Part shown: in pieces, positions 42,005 to 51,327 of the stretch
Layout: each line of letters starts with the position of its first letter
Position numbering within the stretch: position 1 is the stretch's first letter
NCBI RefSeq assembly: GCF_015840715.1
Contig: NZ_CP060397.1
Location: 1,178,001-1,242,000 of the forward strand
Origin: Synechococcus sp. CBW1004
GTDB taxonomy: Bacteria; Cyanobacteriota; Cyanobacteriia; PCC-6307; Cyanobiaceae
DNA length: 64,000 bases
Direction: 5' to 3'
Notes under the pieces: generated by a model
Seen by the model: only the letters and a program-made list of their open reading frames with translations
What the model was told of the DNA's origin: nothing
The model's database searches: none
Made by a program: the position numbers and the translations under genes

Positions 42005-43235
42005 GGAACCCCTGAAAAACCCGATAGAATCAGTACAGTTCCAATAATGAGACTGGCAGCGGATGGCGGCCCCCCTCCAGTTGGGTTTCACGGACTACGA
42101 GCAGACCTACGCCAAGAAGAAAACGCGCCGGCAGCGCTTCCTCGATGAGATGGAAGCCACAGTGCCCTGGGATCCTTTCCTGGCCTTGATTTCGCCTGTG
42201 TACCACAGGCCTTCTGCCAAGGGCGGGCGCCCACCGTTTCCGCTGGAGGTGATGCTGCGCATCCACCTGCTGCAGCAGTGGTTCACGCTTTCCGATCCCT
42301 TGATGGAGGAGATGCTGATCGATACCCCCTGCTTCCGCCGCTTTGCTGGGATCGACATGGTTGAGGACCGGATCCCTGACGAGACGACGATCCTGAACTT
42401 CCGCCACCTCCTGGAAGAGAATCGGATAGCAGAGCAGATCCTGGAGACGGTGAACCAGAGCCTGCGGGAGAAGGGCGTGATGCTTAAGGAGGGCACGATC
42501 CTCGATGCCACAATCATCAACGCTCCCAGTTCAACCAAGAACAAGACGGGCGAGCGGGATCCTGAAATGCACTCGGTGGCCAAAGGCAACCAGTGGTTCT
42601 TTGGGATGCGGTGCCACATCGGTGTGGATGCAGCCTCGGGTCTGGTCCATTCCGTGGTGAGCACGGCTGCCAACGTCCATGAGCTGAACACGGCACCCGA
42701 TCGCGTCCATGGCGAGGAACGCGTGATCTACGGCGACTCTGGCCACATCGGCATCGAAAAGCGTGAGGCGTTCAAGGACTGCGAAGCAGAGATGCGCATC
42801 GCCATGAAGCCCGGACAGCGCCGAGTTCTACCGGACACCCCAGAGGGAAGACTGCTGGATCTGATGGAGGCGGCGAAAGCACATGTCAGGGCAAAGGTGG
42901 AGCATCCATTTCGGATCATCAAGTGCCAGTTTGGATTTCGGAAGGTCTTCTACCGAGGCATCCGCAAGAACAACCTCAAGCTGACGATGCTGTTTGCCCT
43001 CGCCAATCTCTGGATGGTGCGCGAACGTTGTCCTTCTACAGCGTAAATGACAGAATAAGTGTGCCATCTTGAGGGTGAGCAGCCAAAAATGATCGGGGAA
43101 CTCACGAGAAATAAGCCAGTCAGGCCCTGGATTGGAGCACCTGGCGAGTAGCCAAGGACAAAATACCCCACTTGTGTCTCATTGACGAGAATGAGACACG
43201 CTTGCGCTCAATTCCCGGTCTTGATCAGAGCTTCC
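42005..43235 (+). mobile_element. IS5-family insertion sequence nested against IS630 copy 2
   Basis: A 1231-bp element is flanked by CTAG at 42001-42004 and 43236-43239. Its ends are imperfect inverted repeats: GGAACCCCTGAAAAAC at the left, and the reverse complement of the right end is GGAAGCTCTGATCAAG. CTAG is the YTAR-type target typical of IS5. The right 190 bases after the transposase carry no gene. The left CTAG is partly formed by the terminal C and TA of the IS630 element, so IS5 arrived after it. Confidence 0.85.
42063..43046 (+). CDS. IS5-family transposase
   Basis: This 327-residue transposase aligns by eye with IS5 InsH along its length: GRPPFPLEVMLRIHLLQQWFTLSDPLMEEML, IPDETTILNFRHLLEE, then the catalytic stretches GTILDATIINAPSSTKNK (Asp), ERVIYGDSGHIG (Asp) and KVEHPFRIIKCQFGF (Glu). 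The Tyr-Arg region YRGIRKNNLKLTMLFALANLW closes the protein. It appears complete and functional. The ATG at 42063 lies 58 bases from the left inverted repeat, close to the arrangement in IS5. Confidence 0.95.
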   Translation: MAAPLQLGFTDYEQTYAKKKTRRQRFLDEMEATVPWDPFLALISPVYHRPSAKGGRPPFPLEVMLRIHLLQQWFTLSDPLMEEMLIDTPCFRRFAGIDMVEDRIPDETTILNFRHLLEENRIAEQILETVNQSLREKGVMLKEGTILDATIINAPSSTKNKTGERDPEMHSVAKGNQWFFGMRCHIGVDAASGLVHSVVSTAANVHELNTAPDRVHGEERVIYGDSGHIGIEKREAFKDCEAEMRIAMKPGQRRVLPDTPEGRLLDLMEAAKAHVRAKVEHPFRIIKCQFGFRKVFYRGIRKNNLKLTMLFALANLWMVRERCPSTA

Positions 43236-43281
43236 CTAGGTCTTAACATACTTACTAACACATCAAGAGGCAACCGGACCC

Positions 43282-44607
43282 ATGACACCAAAAACACAAG
43301 AGGTAGCAAAATCATCCCACGGCCGCGAGGGCACATCTCGAATGAGTAAACATATACTTGTTTTTCTACTTGCAGCCACATCTTCGCTGACTGCGATTAT
43401 ATCAATCAATCTAGCCCTAAGGAGCAACTATGGTGGTCATCACGATATCTACTTGATGCTCGGATCATTCCTATCAGTCATTCACGATGGAGTTTACAAA
43501 CCATCAAGGTTCACTGGATACCCAGTGGCTGAAATCGCTGTAGGCGCCAGTGCATGGCTCGGGGGCAGCAGTCTGTCGAATACAGTTAACTATGGTATTT
43601 TCCTGATCACGGCATTGACATTTCCGTTCTGCTTTGACACGAAACCCAGTCCAATACGATATCTTCTATTTACATGCATGGCACTTACTTCAACCGTGCT
43701 AGCTTTTGATAATATTATTTCGATAGACTACCCCTGGGCAACATTTTTCTGGGTCATTGGTTGCGCAACTCTTAAAAATTCAAAAGCACGATCAAATTCT
43801 ATCATTCCTATGGCCCTTGCAATCGGGAGCAGACCCATATTTGCGCTGTTTGCAATCTCATCCATTTATTTGATAGATCATAAGTTTTCGCGTGAGCCGG
43901 CCAACTGGATTGTAAGATTCAAAGAAAGATTGAGCACAATAATAACAACAACCTTTGCAGGTGGACTTTTTTATCTTCCTGCTTGGTTCTGGCACAACTT
44001 TGGACTTTCATGGATTAGTGCTGAGCCACCTGACAATCAAGGACTGATTGGACTCGCCGGCAGATTCATATTGAAACTCATTCAAGCTTTTGGGCTTGTT
44101 CAAACCCTGATTATCATTGTCATCGTCGTACTGCTGGTGATGGCAAAGCGAAACAGGAATCATACATTATTAATAATGTCTAAGCATGATGCTAATTTTT
44201 TGGGCGCAATAGTGATATCAAATCTACTCATTTTTGCGCGGATGCCAGTGCAATTATCTTACTTGCAACCACTCTTGCTCTGTTGCTTTTATATTCTTTC
44301 ACGCTTAAGAAACTCAAAACTTTTAATTGCAGCCTTGATGATAATCGGCTTCAACTTAATAAATTGGACTTGGCAACCAAGAATTGTCAAGATTGACTAC
44401 GAGTCTGACGATATTTGCAGTAAAACAGTGGCAACAGGAGCAAAAATACAATTATGGGTTGATGATGGTCGCATCCTTGAATTTGAAAAGGGCTCAAGGA
44501 AAGCAAAATGCTACCGGGGATGGTTCGGACAAATCAAGCAGGCTGACTACTCACCAGTGATCATCAATGGACAACCTCTCAGGCTGGCAATAGATAATGG
44601 CAAATAA
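43282..44607 (+). CDS. Polytopic membrane protein, GT-C-like
   Basis: The 441-residue protein has about ten membrane helices (HILVFLLAATSSLTAIISINLAL is the first). The first outside loop has YGGHHDIYLMLGSFLSVIHDGVYKPSRFTGYPVAE, reminiscent of GT-C mannosyl/glucosyltransferases, where an acidic residue in loop 1 is catalytic. The last 80 residues form a soluble domain (KIQLWVDDGRILEFEKGSRKAKCYRGW). The gene is much richer in A/T than its surroundings and uses A/T-ending codons, a sign of transfer. An ATG at 43342 (MSKHIL) may be the true start. It stands alone on the plus strand after the IS5 element; function is a guess. Confidence 0.65.
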   Translation: MTPKTQEVAKSSHGREGTSRMSKHILVFLLAATSSLTAIISINLALRSNYGGHHDIYLMLGSFLSVIHDGVYKPSRFTGYPVAEIAVGASAWLGGSSLSNTVNYGIFLITALTFPFCFDTKPSPIRYLLFTCMALTSTVLAFDNIISIDYPWATFFWVIGCATLKNSKARSNSIIPMALAIGSRPIFALFAISSIYLIDHKFSREPANWIVRFKERLSTIITTTFAGGLFYLPAWFWHNFGLSWISAEPPDNQGLIGLAGRFILKLIQAFGLVQTLIIIVIVVLLVMAKRNRNHTLLIMSKHDANFLGAIVISNLLIFARMPVQLSYLQPLLLCCFYILSRLRNSKLLIAALMIIGFNLINWTWQPRIVKIDYESDDICSKTVATGAKIQLWVDDGRILEFEKGSRKAKCYRGWFGQIKQADYSPVIINGQPLRLAIDNGK

Positions 44608-44941
44608 GGTCTAATGAATAGCCTACACAAAGAGTTAAGTCAATACTCACAGCGAAGGCAGCTAGTCACTACAATATAGAATAGTTTTGGATTCTAGGAA
44701 TTTTAGAAATAGTAGATATTAGATATTAACAACATAGAAAGTATTAGAATTTATCTAGTACAATCAAGGGGGTTCTGGTTGCGGAAAGGTTGTAGCCGGA
44801 AACAACATTTTAACTGGCATGGCAGTAGATGCTCCACGGACAGAAAGTTAGAAATTTATGAACTATTGTTTGACGTGGATGAATGTCAGATCCCGAGCGA
44901 CAAAAGATCAAGGAACAGGCATGTATATGTGCAGTCAGCGA
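44608..44941. other. AT-rich intergenic stretch without recognisable gene
   Basis: The 334 bases between the membrane protein and the convergent glycosyltransferase are strongly A/T-rich, with many short TAGAA/ATATT runs near 44690-44760. A short frame around 44779-44967 encodes no recognisable protein. I see no RNA gene or element boundary. Confidence 0.4.
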
Positions 44942-45913
44942 TTAAGCCAAGACTGCAGAGAGATTAAAGGCCTTGATTACTTCCGAAGCACAAGATTTAG
45001 TTGAGTATTGGCAATACCAGGAGCGACAGTTTACCCATACAGCATCAGAACGCAAGAGAAAGTCGGGTGAATCAGTGATCTGTGATAGAGACAGGAAATG
45101 ATCGCAATGTTGATGAGTTCGCAAGGAGATAATTGGGACGACTCCAGACGCGCAGTAAGCAGCAAAAACACCGGATTTGGAAAACTGATAAGGCTCGGAA
45201 TAAAAGAGTCCATATCGACTTTGCACAAGATGCGCGAACACCTGTTCTGCTGGCAGCAGTCCGAGGATGTCAACCTCCTCATGCAGAGACGATGGCAAAG
45301 CCAAAGGCTCTCCGATATCGAGAACCGTTACCGTGGGACCGAAGAGCTGTCTGTAGCCGCCCAGCTCGGCCACCAGCTGATGGGCATGCCGGCGCTTGCC
45401 CGCTGATCCGAAGATCACCACCTGCAAGGGCCTGTCGCTGGGCTCCGACACGTGATCGCTCTCGCCCACATTGGAGAAGGAGGGCAGGAAGAGGGGGGGC
45501 GATTGTGGCCGGAGCCATGAAAGCCAGCGAACACCATCCTGCTGGTTGACCACAGCCTGATGGCTGAGCCCGGCAAACAGAATGCAGAAGAATTGTTGCA
45601 GGAGAACGGCTACCTGACGCTTCCAGGTGTTGCCGTTAGTGAAGGGAAGCTCATGGAAATAAGTGACAACCCGTCCACCGCGGAGCCGGCGCAACAGCAC
45701 CCGCAGCAGCAAGCGCCAGGGGAGAGCGACGCGGCTGTAGGCGAGTGGGGTGAACTCCAGCAGAACGGGAGTGTTTGGTGATGGCAGCCAGGGCTGCGGC
45801 CAGGGGCAGACGTGCGCAGGGATGCCCCGCCGGCTCGCCTCAGCGGCGATCACCCGGGCATGGTCGGCCAGCCCGCAGGAGGCGCCGTCTGGCCTGGGGA
45901 TGACGATCAACAC
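44942..45913 (-). CDS. Putative GT-B glycosyltransferase
   Basis: The start is a GTG at 45913 that overlaps the stop of the upstream GT4 gene; the protein is then 323 residues beginning LIVIPRPDGASCGLADHARVIAAEA. Further stretches are FHELPFTNGNTWKRQVAVLLQQFF, LQVVIFGSAGKRRHAHQLVAELG and SRYGLFYSEPYQFSKSGVFAAYCASGVVPI, which hold the place of the EX7E motif without the second Glu. It is thus a divergent GT4-like protein. Its 3' part is more A/T-rich than its 5' part. Convergent with the plus-strand membrane protein. Confidence 0.7.
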   Translation of the reverse strand: MLIVIPRPDGASCGLADHARVIAAEASRRGIPAHVCPWPQPWLPSPNTPVLLEFTPLAYSRVALPWRLLLRVLLRRLRGGRVVTYFHELPFTNGNTWKRQVAVLLQQFFCILFAGLSHQAVVNQQDGVRWLSWLRPQSPPLFLPSFSNVGESDHVSEPSDRPLQVVIFGSAGKRRHAHQLVAELGGYRQLFGPTVTVLDIGEPLALPSSLHEEVDILGLLPAEQVFAHLVQSRYGLFYSEPYQFSKSGVFAAYCASGVVPIISLRTHQHCDHFLSLSQITDSPDFLLRSDAVWVNCRSWYCQYSTKSCASEVIKAFNLSAVLA

Positions 45914-47115
45914 GTCGCCAGCGCATCCTGAAAAGCCTTGATGGTGTGCCGGTAGTGCCAACGATCTGCTGCGCAGCGGCAGGCTGAGCGCTGCTGATCG
46001 GTGAGCCTGCTGGATCGTTCGATCAGCATGGAAGCCAGGTGATCGGAAGCTCCATTCGGGAAGATTCCACCGCAATCAGAGGATGGGAGCACTTCGGCGG
46101 CGGCACCCACCCCCTCGGCCGCAAGGACCGGCACGCCGCAGGCGAGGGCTTCCGTGACGGAGACTCCCCACGGCTCATCCGGCGCCGGATGGACGAACAC
46201 ATCGGTGCGGCCATACCAAAGCGGTAGCTGGGAGTAGGGCACATAGCCGGGCCTGAGAACCGCATTGCCAAGTGGATCGCAGGCGGATTCGACGATCTGC
46301 CGGAGTGGTCCATCACCGATGAGAATCAGACGGGCGTGCGGTTGGGTCAACAAAACCTGCTGGAAGGCAGCTATCAAGGTCAGGGGGTCTTCACGGCTGG
46401 TCCATTTCATGATGCCCAGTACCACGTAGGCATCGGCAGGCCAGCCCTGCTGCTCCAGAAAGACTGAACGCTGCTGACGCGCCTGGTCGGATCGCTCGGC
46501 GAACCAGTCGTTATCGACGGCGTAGGCGAAGCGATAGGTGGGTCGCTCGACGCCGGAAAGAGTGCGGAGATAGGCATGAGCCTGTTGGCCCACAGGATGC
46601 CAGGTGTGAAACAGCTTTTGAATCCCGCCTACACTCATCCGACGGAGATGTCCACGCCATCCGTGTAAAGGGGTATGGGTGAGGGTGTTGTCGCTGCGTA
46701 GACCGATGCGATGCCCCATCAGCCGAAGCAGGACAGCGAGAAACAGATGGCTGCGGGGGTAGTAGCCGCAGATCACTACGAGATCCGGCTGTTGCCTTCG
46801 CAAGTGTCTCGCGAGCTTTACAAGCGCCCAGACATTCGTGCGAGGCAGGGCAAGCACGGGATAGGAACCACTGGTCAGATGGTCCCATTGCGGCGATCGG
46901 CTGATTTCCTGATCGCAATGAGCAGCAGCGGAAGACATCTGGGTATAGATCACCATGAGCTGCATCAAGCACCGTGAATGGATATCGGCATACAAAGGTG
47001 CATCAAACTGGGTTTCACAATTCTGGATAATGACCAGGCGATGACGCTCAACCACGCACGCTACCGGCAACGAACGAAAGGACTGCTCAGCACTCAAGCG
47101 AGAAAACTCAGCCAT
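45907..47115 (-). CDS. GT4 glycosyltransferase
   Basis: This 402-residue enzyme has an N-terminal domain with HRLVIIQNCETQFDAPLY and QPDLVVICGYYPRSHLFLAVLLRLMGHRIGLRSD, then DAYVVLGIMKWTSREDPLTLIAAFQQVL, ARLILIGDGPLRQIVE and VFVHPAPDEPWGVSVTEALACGVPVLAAEGVGAAAEV with the EX7E motif. The ~25 residues before HRLVII may be surplus. Its start overlaps the end of the methyltransferase gene by 8 bases, and its stop overlaps the next gene's GTG, which indicates coupled translation. Confidence 0.9.
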   Translation of the reverse strand: MAEFSRLSAEQSFRSLPVACVVERHRLVIIQNCETQFDAPLYADIHSRCLMQLMVIYTQMSSAAAHCDQEISRSPQWDHLTSGSYPVLALPRTNVWALVKLARHLRRQQPDLVVICGYYPRSHLFLAVLLRLMGHRIGLRSDNTLTHTPLHGWRGHLRRMSVGGIQKLFHTWHPVGQQAHAYLRTLSGVERPTYRFAYAVDNDWFAERSDQARQQRSVFLEQQGWPADAYVVLGIMKWTSREDPLTLIAAFQQVLLTQPHARLILIGDGPLRQIVESACDPLGNAVLRPGYVPYSQLPLWYGRTDVFVHPAPDEPWGVSVTEALACGVPVLAAEGVGAAAEVLPSSDCGGIFPNGASDHLASMLIERSSRLTDQQRSACRCAADRWHYRHTIKAFQDALATC

Positions 47116-47839
47116 GAGACGAAGAACCGTGCTCCTTCAGCGATAAGGGCTTGCGGGCCTCCATGTAGAGACTTTCCCATGCGCGCTCCCACAGGTTGAG
47201 TTCTTCGCAGTATGGAATGGTTGTTTGGCCAGGCAGAAGCTTGGTCGGCTGCTCAAATCCAGCTTCCAACAAAGTAGTAGACAGCGAAGCTTCGTTGTAA
47301 ATCCACTGATGCAAGGTACGATGACCAGTCAATGCATTCAGAAGCGAACTCCAGTCGACTTGAGAACGGGAAGGCACAACATTCAGCCTGCTCACAAAGC
47401 CATTGCCATCCCCATCCGCATTGTATAAGTCAACCAAGATCTGCAGATCAGGGACGACCAAACGGAGGGTGCCCCCGGGAGAGAAAATCCTGAGAACCTC
47501 AGCGAGAAACAAGCGTACACCATGTGCATCGAGATGTTCCAGCACGTGAGATGCATACACAACGCCACATGATGACGCGCGAAGCGGGAGGCCCTTGGTG
47601 GCATCACCAAAAAGAAGACGATTACTTCTCGCAAAAGCAATGAAGTCGCTCTGATCCCTGGAAATCAACTTCTCGGCGACCGGCTTTACCACAGACCACA
47701 GGAAAGGGAGCCTGGCGATGAAGACAGAAGGTGAGGAATCAAAATTCAGCCATCGAGGAGTAGGAGATCTTCCACAGCCAATGTTAATCCTGAGAAGCCT
47801 ATGATCCACTTGATGCATGGTCGTGTCAGAGCAAGGCAA
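47108..47839 (-). CDS. SAM-dependent methyltransferase
   Basis: This 243-residue protein begins with INIGCGRSPTPRWLNFDSSP (motif I with INIGCG), then YASHVLEHLDAHGVRLFLAEVLRIFSPGGTLRLVVPDLQILVDLY, the pattern of Methyltransf_11 proteins found in polysaccharide clusters. The C-terminus contains HQWIYNEASLSTTLLEAGF. Substrate unknown. The start region overlaps the end of the GT2 gene (47826) by 14 bases and the gene runs into the GT4 gene, keeping the operon contiguous. Confidence 0.87.
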   Translation of the reverse strand: MPCSDTTMHQVDHRLLRINIGCGRSPTPRWLNFDSSPSVFIARLPFLWSVVKPVAEKLISRDQSDFIAFARSNRLLFGDATKGLPLRASSCGVVYASHVLEHLDAHGVRLFLAEVLRIFSPGGTLRLVVPDLQILVDLYNADGDGNGFVSRLNVVPSRSQVDWSSLLNALTGHRTLHQWIYNEASLSTTLLEAGFEQPTKLLPGQTTIPYCEELNLWERAWESLYMEARKPLSLKEHGSSSHG

Positions 47840-48776
47840 GAGAATGAGCCGCTCTCACCCAGATCCTTGGCTTCCAGAAGCCATAGCGAAGGGCTTCGCC
47901 AAAGTAATGGTGGCATCGCCGGTCTCCTTGGCGGCGCAGGGCCTCTGCGATGAAGTAAGCACCCTCGGCTCGGCGACCATCCCATGGAAGATTCAGCCTC
48001 GACGGCGGCCTGGGCAGGATCGAAGCAGCCTGCTGGAGCAGGGAGGTTTCAGGCCTGCCGGTACAACGAGCCTGATGACAGGCCAACGACAGCCGGGCGA
48101 TCAGCCGCTGCTCCCGCCAATGGCGGGACGACAAGCCGTCACTGAACAGTCGCACGCGCGTCAGTACCTCAGGCAGATGCACAAAGGTACCCTGGCTGGC
48201 GAGCCGGTACCACAGGTCCCAGTCTTGGCCGAAATAGAAGTGGAACCGATAGCCTCCAACGGCCTCATAGGCGTCCCGACGGAAGGTCACTGAGGCATGG
48301 TGAGGGATATCGATGGCGATGCCTTTCTCGGCCGGCACCGTGTCGACCCGCATCGGCTTGCCTGTGGCGGCGGGCTGGCTGTCGGTGCGCAGAGGCTCCC
48401 AGGCCGGTCCGCAGATCTCGACGTCGCTGGTGGCCAGCACAAGATCAGGATGCTGCGCGAAGATCCGCCATTGGCGCTGCAGTCGTGCTGGGGCCATGGC
48501 ATCGCCCACGTCCAGACGCGCGATCAACGGGGATTGGGCCTGCCCGCATCCAAGAGCAAGCGCGTGGGTGAGGCCTGGCTTGTCGCTCTCCAGAACACGG
48601 AAGCGCCGATCCGCCTGGAGCAGGCTGGTGCAGGCCTGGTCAGGCTGAAATCCCCCATTGGCAACGATCAGGCACTCCCAACGGAGATCTCCCTGCTGTT
48701 GTCGCAGGGATTCCAGGGTGTGAAGCAGACGGTCGGGATGGGCATGCACCCCGATCACGACGGAGACATCCGGCAT
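47826..48776 (-). CDS. GT2 glycosyltransferase
   Basis: This GT-A transferase of 316 residues opens MPDVSVVIGVHAHPDRLLHTLESLRQQ. The nucleotide-sugar/metal region reads LIARLDVGDAMAP, where DVGD takes the place of the DXD motif, and the acceptor-side acidic region is FGQDWDLWYRLA. HHASVTFRRDAYEAVGGY is also typical. The length is at the long end for a simple GT2. Start and stop touch the neighbouring genes (48776 and 47839), so it is in the same operon. Confidence 0.9.
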   Translation of the reverse strand: MPDVSVVIGVHAHPDRLLHTLESLRQQQGDLRWECLIVANGGFQPDQACTSLLQADRRFRVLESDKPGLTHALALGCGQAQSPLIARLDVGDAMAPARLQRQWRIFAQHPDLVLATSDVEICGPAWEPLRTDSQPAATGKPMRVDTVPAEKGIAIDIPHHASVTFRRDAYEAVGGYRFHFYFGQDWDLWYRLASQGTFVHLPEVLTRVRLFSDGLSSRHWREQRLIARLSLACHQARCTGRPETSLLQQAASILPRPPSRLNLPWDGRRAEGAYFIAEALRRQGDRRCHHYFGEALRYGFWKPRIWVRAAHSLALL

Positions 48777-49822
48777 CAGGCCTGAAAATAGCGGATCTGA
48801 CCACCCCGGAAGCGAAACTGGTCAGGCAGAAGCAACAGCCAGCGGTAGAGCCGCAGGCTCCCCTTGAGACTGAACCAAGCTGAAACCATGCGAAACCAAC
48901 GGTTAGCCTCCAGGGCTGCATCGGGCTGAAAGCCGGGCTGAAGCTCCTGGATGCGGCGCAGGGTTCGCCAGCAGCGAGCGGGGGCGAAACGGGCCAGCAC
49001 CCGCAGATCTCGGTAGAGCTGAGCGGCCAGCAGCCGCCGGAAATGGGCTGTGAGGCGCTGTTGATCGCTGAGCGTGACGACAATGTCGCTGTAGATCTGG
49101 TTGTGGATCAGCACGGATTCCACGAACGCCTGGGCATTGAACTGTTGGCTGCCCTGGATCGATCTAGGATGGAGGCGCCAGTAGTAGCTCACGTGATCCA
49201 GCCGGATGATGCGCTCGGTGCGCAGCGCGTTGCGGCAGAACCAGTCGAAGTCGTCGTTGATTGTAAGCTGAGAATTCCAGAGTTGGTCAGCGATGAAGCT
49301 GCGGCGGTAGAGAACACCAGCCGTATAGGGAACCTTCTCGCCTAGCAAGATCGCTTCCAGAAGTCGCTCTGGTTCAGGGGGGATGAAGGCGCGGCGGGAC
49401 GCTTCCATCGGTTCCCCCTGGGCATCGGTGCGTACATCACCCCAGCGGCTCATCACCATGTCAGCCTGATGCTTCTCCGCCGCGGCAACCTCAAGGGATA
49501 AGCTGCCGGGTTCGAGGCGATCATCGTGGTCGAGAAATTTGACATATCGACCTCGCGACAGCTCCAGCCCTGTGTTGCGACCGGCGGCGCCACTACCGCT
49601 GTTGCTGGCCTGTTGGATCAGGCGCACCTGAGGATAGGCCGAGGCAACTCGCTCAGGGGTGTCATCGCTGGAGGCATCGTCCACCACGATCACCTCCAAA
49701 CTCACTCCATGTTGATCCAGGCAGGAGGAGATAGTGTCAAGCAACCAATCGCCACCGTTGTAGGTGGGAATGATCACAGAGACCAATGGAGAGAGATTTC
49801 CCGACGACAGAGACATATCCAT
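48776..49822 (-). CDS. GT2 glycosyltransferase
   Basis: The GT-A core reads LVSVIIPTYNGGDWLLDTISSCLDQHGVSLEVIVVDDASSDDT, then KFLDHDDRLEP (DXD) and TINDDFDWFCRNAL. C-terminal basic helices (FHRRLLAAQLYRDLRVLARF type) and a tail RWLLLLPDQFRFRGGQ follow. I set the start at 49822 (MDMSLSSG); the ATG at 49864 would add 14 residues. A truncated relative of its first 55 residues is at 51328-51522. The 285 bases upstream, up to 50108, hold no recognisable gene and are A/T-rich. Confidence 0.9.
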   Translation of the reverse strand: MDMSLSSGNLSPLVSVIIPTYNGGDWLLDTISSCLDQHGVSLEVIVVDDASSDDTPERVASAYPQVRLIQQASNSGSGAAGRNTGLELSRGRYVKFLDHDDRLEPGSLSLEVAAAEKHQADMVMSRWGDVRTDAQGEPMEASRRAFIPPEPERLLEAILLGEKVPYTAGVLYRRSFIADQLWNSQLTINDDFDWFCRNALRTERIIRLDHVSYYWRLHPRSIQGSQQFNAQAFVESVLIHNQIYSDIVVTLSDQQRLTAHFRRLLAAQLYRDLRVLARFAPARCWRTLRRIQELQPGFQPDAALEANRWFRMVSAWFSLKGSLRLYRWLLLLPDQFRFRGGQIRYFQA

Positions 49823-50107
49823 TGTAACGGAGCTACTGAAGACACCATCTGCTATCAAAAGCAAATGTAGGCCGCAGAGGTAGAGGGCTCATAGACATAG
49901 CCATGCGAAGCTATATTCGCTACAGCTTTTGGACCTTAGCAATCATGAGAGACCAAATGGAATTAATGACAGGCCTTCGACGGGTTGCACATGGACACGA
50001 TAATCAAACCCAAGGGAAGCAAGATCAGACATGACGAGAATGCATGCGTTCCAGGGAAGACATCACCTAAGAGATTTTAACCAGGGTGTCGTGCTTGACC
50101 TGTCATG

Positions 50108-51040
50108 TTAGTCAACCCAATGGACTCGACGGCCGCGGCGCAATGTATTAACCAAGTACGAAACATTTGTTGTTCGAGTTGCAAAGAAAGAGCGAGCAGC
50201 TTTTAAAATTTCCACCTGAGCAAGGAATCGCAAAAGAGCATCTTTGCGGAGATCGACAGTCATTGCATGAAAAGCCCGATTGCTGTACCCTCTCTTAAAG
50301 TAAGGGTGGAGGTAAAAGCATTGATAGCCAGGGAGGCGCCTCTCCAGTTCATAAATTGCGCCGATATCATCACTCGCGATGAAGACAGGCGCATTCTTGC
50401 CTACGAAAGAAGAAATAGAGTCGACATACAAATCTAGTTGTGCATAATTTGATTCCAGAATTTTGTCGCCACGTCTAATAACTGCGGCACAGAAGTCGGA
50501 GGAGATATCAAAACCAACGAGGGAAGTGATAATCCTCTTTATGGATGCATCAATATCGGGACGGAATTTCCAAAGAGCATTTGCAAGTTCAGCTCTCAAT
50601 ATGAAATCATCATATTTGTACATTTCCAATGTTTGCGGCAAGCTCACGTCTGGTAGATGCGAGAGCTTAGACGAGAACAAGAAATATTGAGCGCTTGAAG
50701 TTGTAGTTTGGCGCAAAAGCGCAGATACAACATCCTTGATAAAGGGCAGTTTAGCCTGAAAAGGCAAGGGATCTCGATTGAATTGTCGAAGAAAGAAACC
50801 AGAGACTTCGTCGCACACTGGGAGAAAAAAATCATTGTATCCATTTTCCAAGACAATACCCCGAGGATTGGATACCCTCACAAACCGATAGCCAACTCCT
50901 TTTTTGATGCAAAGGGTTAATGACTTTATAAATCCAGAATACACGGCTGCAAACCCGTATGATGGATTCGTGCCCCAAGGATAAACAAAGTAAGGTTCTT
51001 TCTTGCAGAGATTAGCAACATTAGAGAGCTGTAGACTCAT
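50108..51040 (-). CDS. Fucosyltransferase-like protein (GT23/O-FucT fold)
   Basis: This 310-residue protein has the GDP-fucose-binding arginine motif as CAAVIRRGDKILESNYAQLDLYVDSI, followed by PVFIASDDIGAIYELERRLPGYQ and the late motif RSFFATRTTNVSYLVNTLRRG, typical of alpha-1,6-fucosyltransferase/NodZ-like enzymes. It would add a fucose-like sugar from GDP. The gene is A/T-rich compared with both neighbours, suggesting it was acquired separately. The ATG at 51040 is chosen; no closer candidate. Neither a fucose synthesis gene (gmd, fcl) nor an acceptor gene is in the window. Confidence 0.7.
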   Translation of the reverse strand: MSLQLSNVANLCKKEPYFVYPWGTNPSYGFAAVYSGFIKSLTLCIKKGVGYRFVRVSNPRGIVLENGYNDFFLPVCDEVSGFFLRQFNRDPLPFQAKLPFIKDVVSALLRQTTTSSAQYFLFSSKLSHLPDVSLPQTLEMYKYDDFILRAELANALWKFRPDIDASIKRIITSLVGFDISSDFCAAVIRRGDKILESNYAQLDLYVDSISSFVGKNAPVFIASDDIGAIYELERRLPGYQCFYLHPYFKRGYSNRAFHAMTVDLRKDALLRFLAQVEILKAARSFFATRTTNVSYLVNTLRRGRRVHWVD

Positions 51041-51327
51041 AAGATTGGCTTCTGCAACAGGGACATTGGCCGTCCTCTAGCCCACCATGATTGCTTTAAG
51101 TGGATGCGCCAGGGGCTGAAGCTGGGGAGCCTCATCTGCACCAAACAGCGCAACGAGGTTTGAGATGGCTCGGTGCGTGAGGGATCAGCGAATGAGAGCT
51201 CCCTCGATGCGGGCTGCGTGAAGGTGAACACCCCGAAGCCTGAGGCAGGGTCCCTCGTCAGGGGCCTGGAGGCGAGCAATCGGGCCAATTTCACAGGCGG
51301 CTCCCTCGAGCAGCTCAGCCCAAAAAA
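51041..51327. other. Gene-free stretch between fucosyltransferase-like gene and GT2 stub
   Basis: These 287 bases show no coherent coding sequence on either strand. TCCCTCG is repeated three times (near 51201, 51252 and 51303). Given the GT2 stub next to it, this is probably leftover from a deletion. No insertion-sequence ends were recognised. Confidence 0.35.

Noticed and set aside
43047-43235. A separate small gene between the IS5 transposase and its right end
   Set aside because: The stretch lies within the element as defined by CTAG duplicates and inverted repeats, as in other IS5 elements; no coding frame is convincing.
51041-51327. A plus-strand protein around 51173 (REGSANESSLDAGCVKV...)
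   Set aside because: It has no recognisable domain and lies in rearranged debris; the repeats of TCCCTCG explain its regular appearance.
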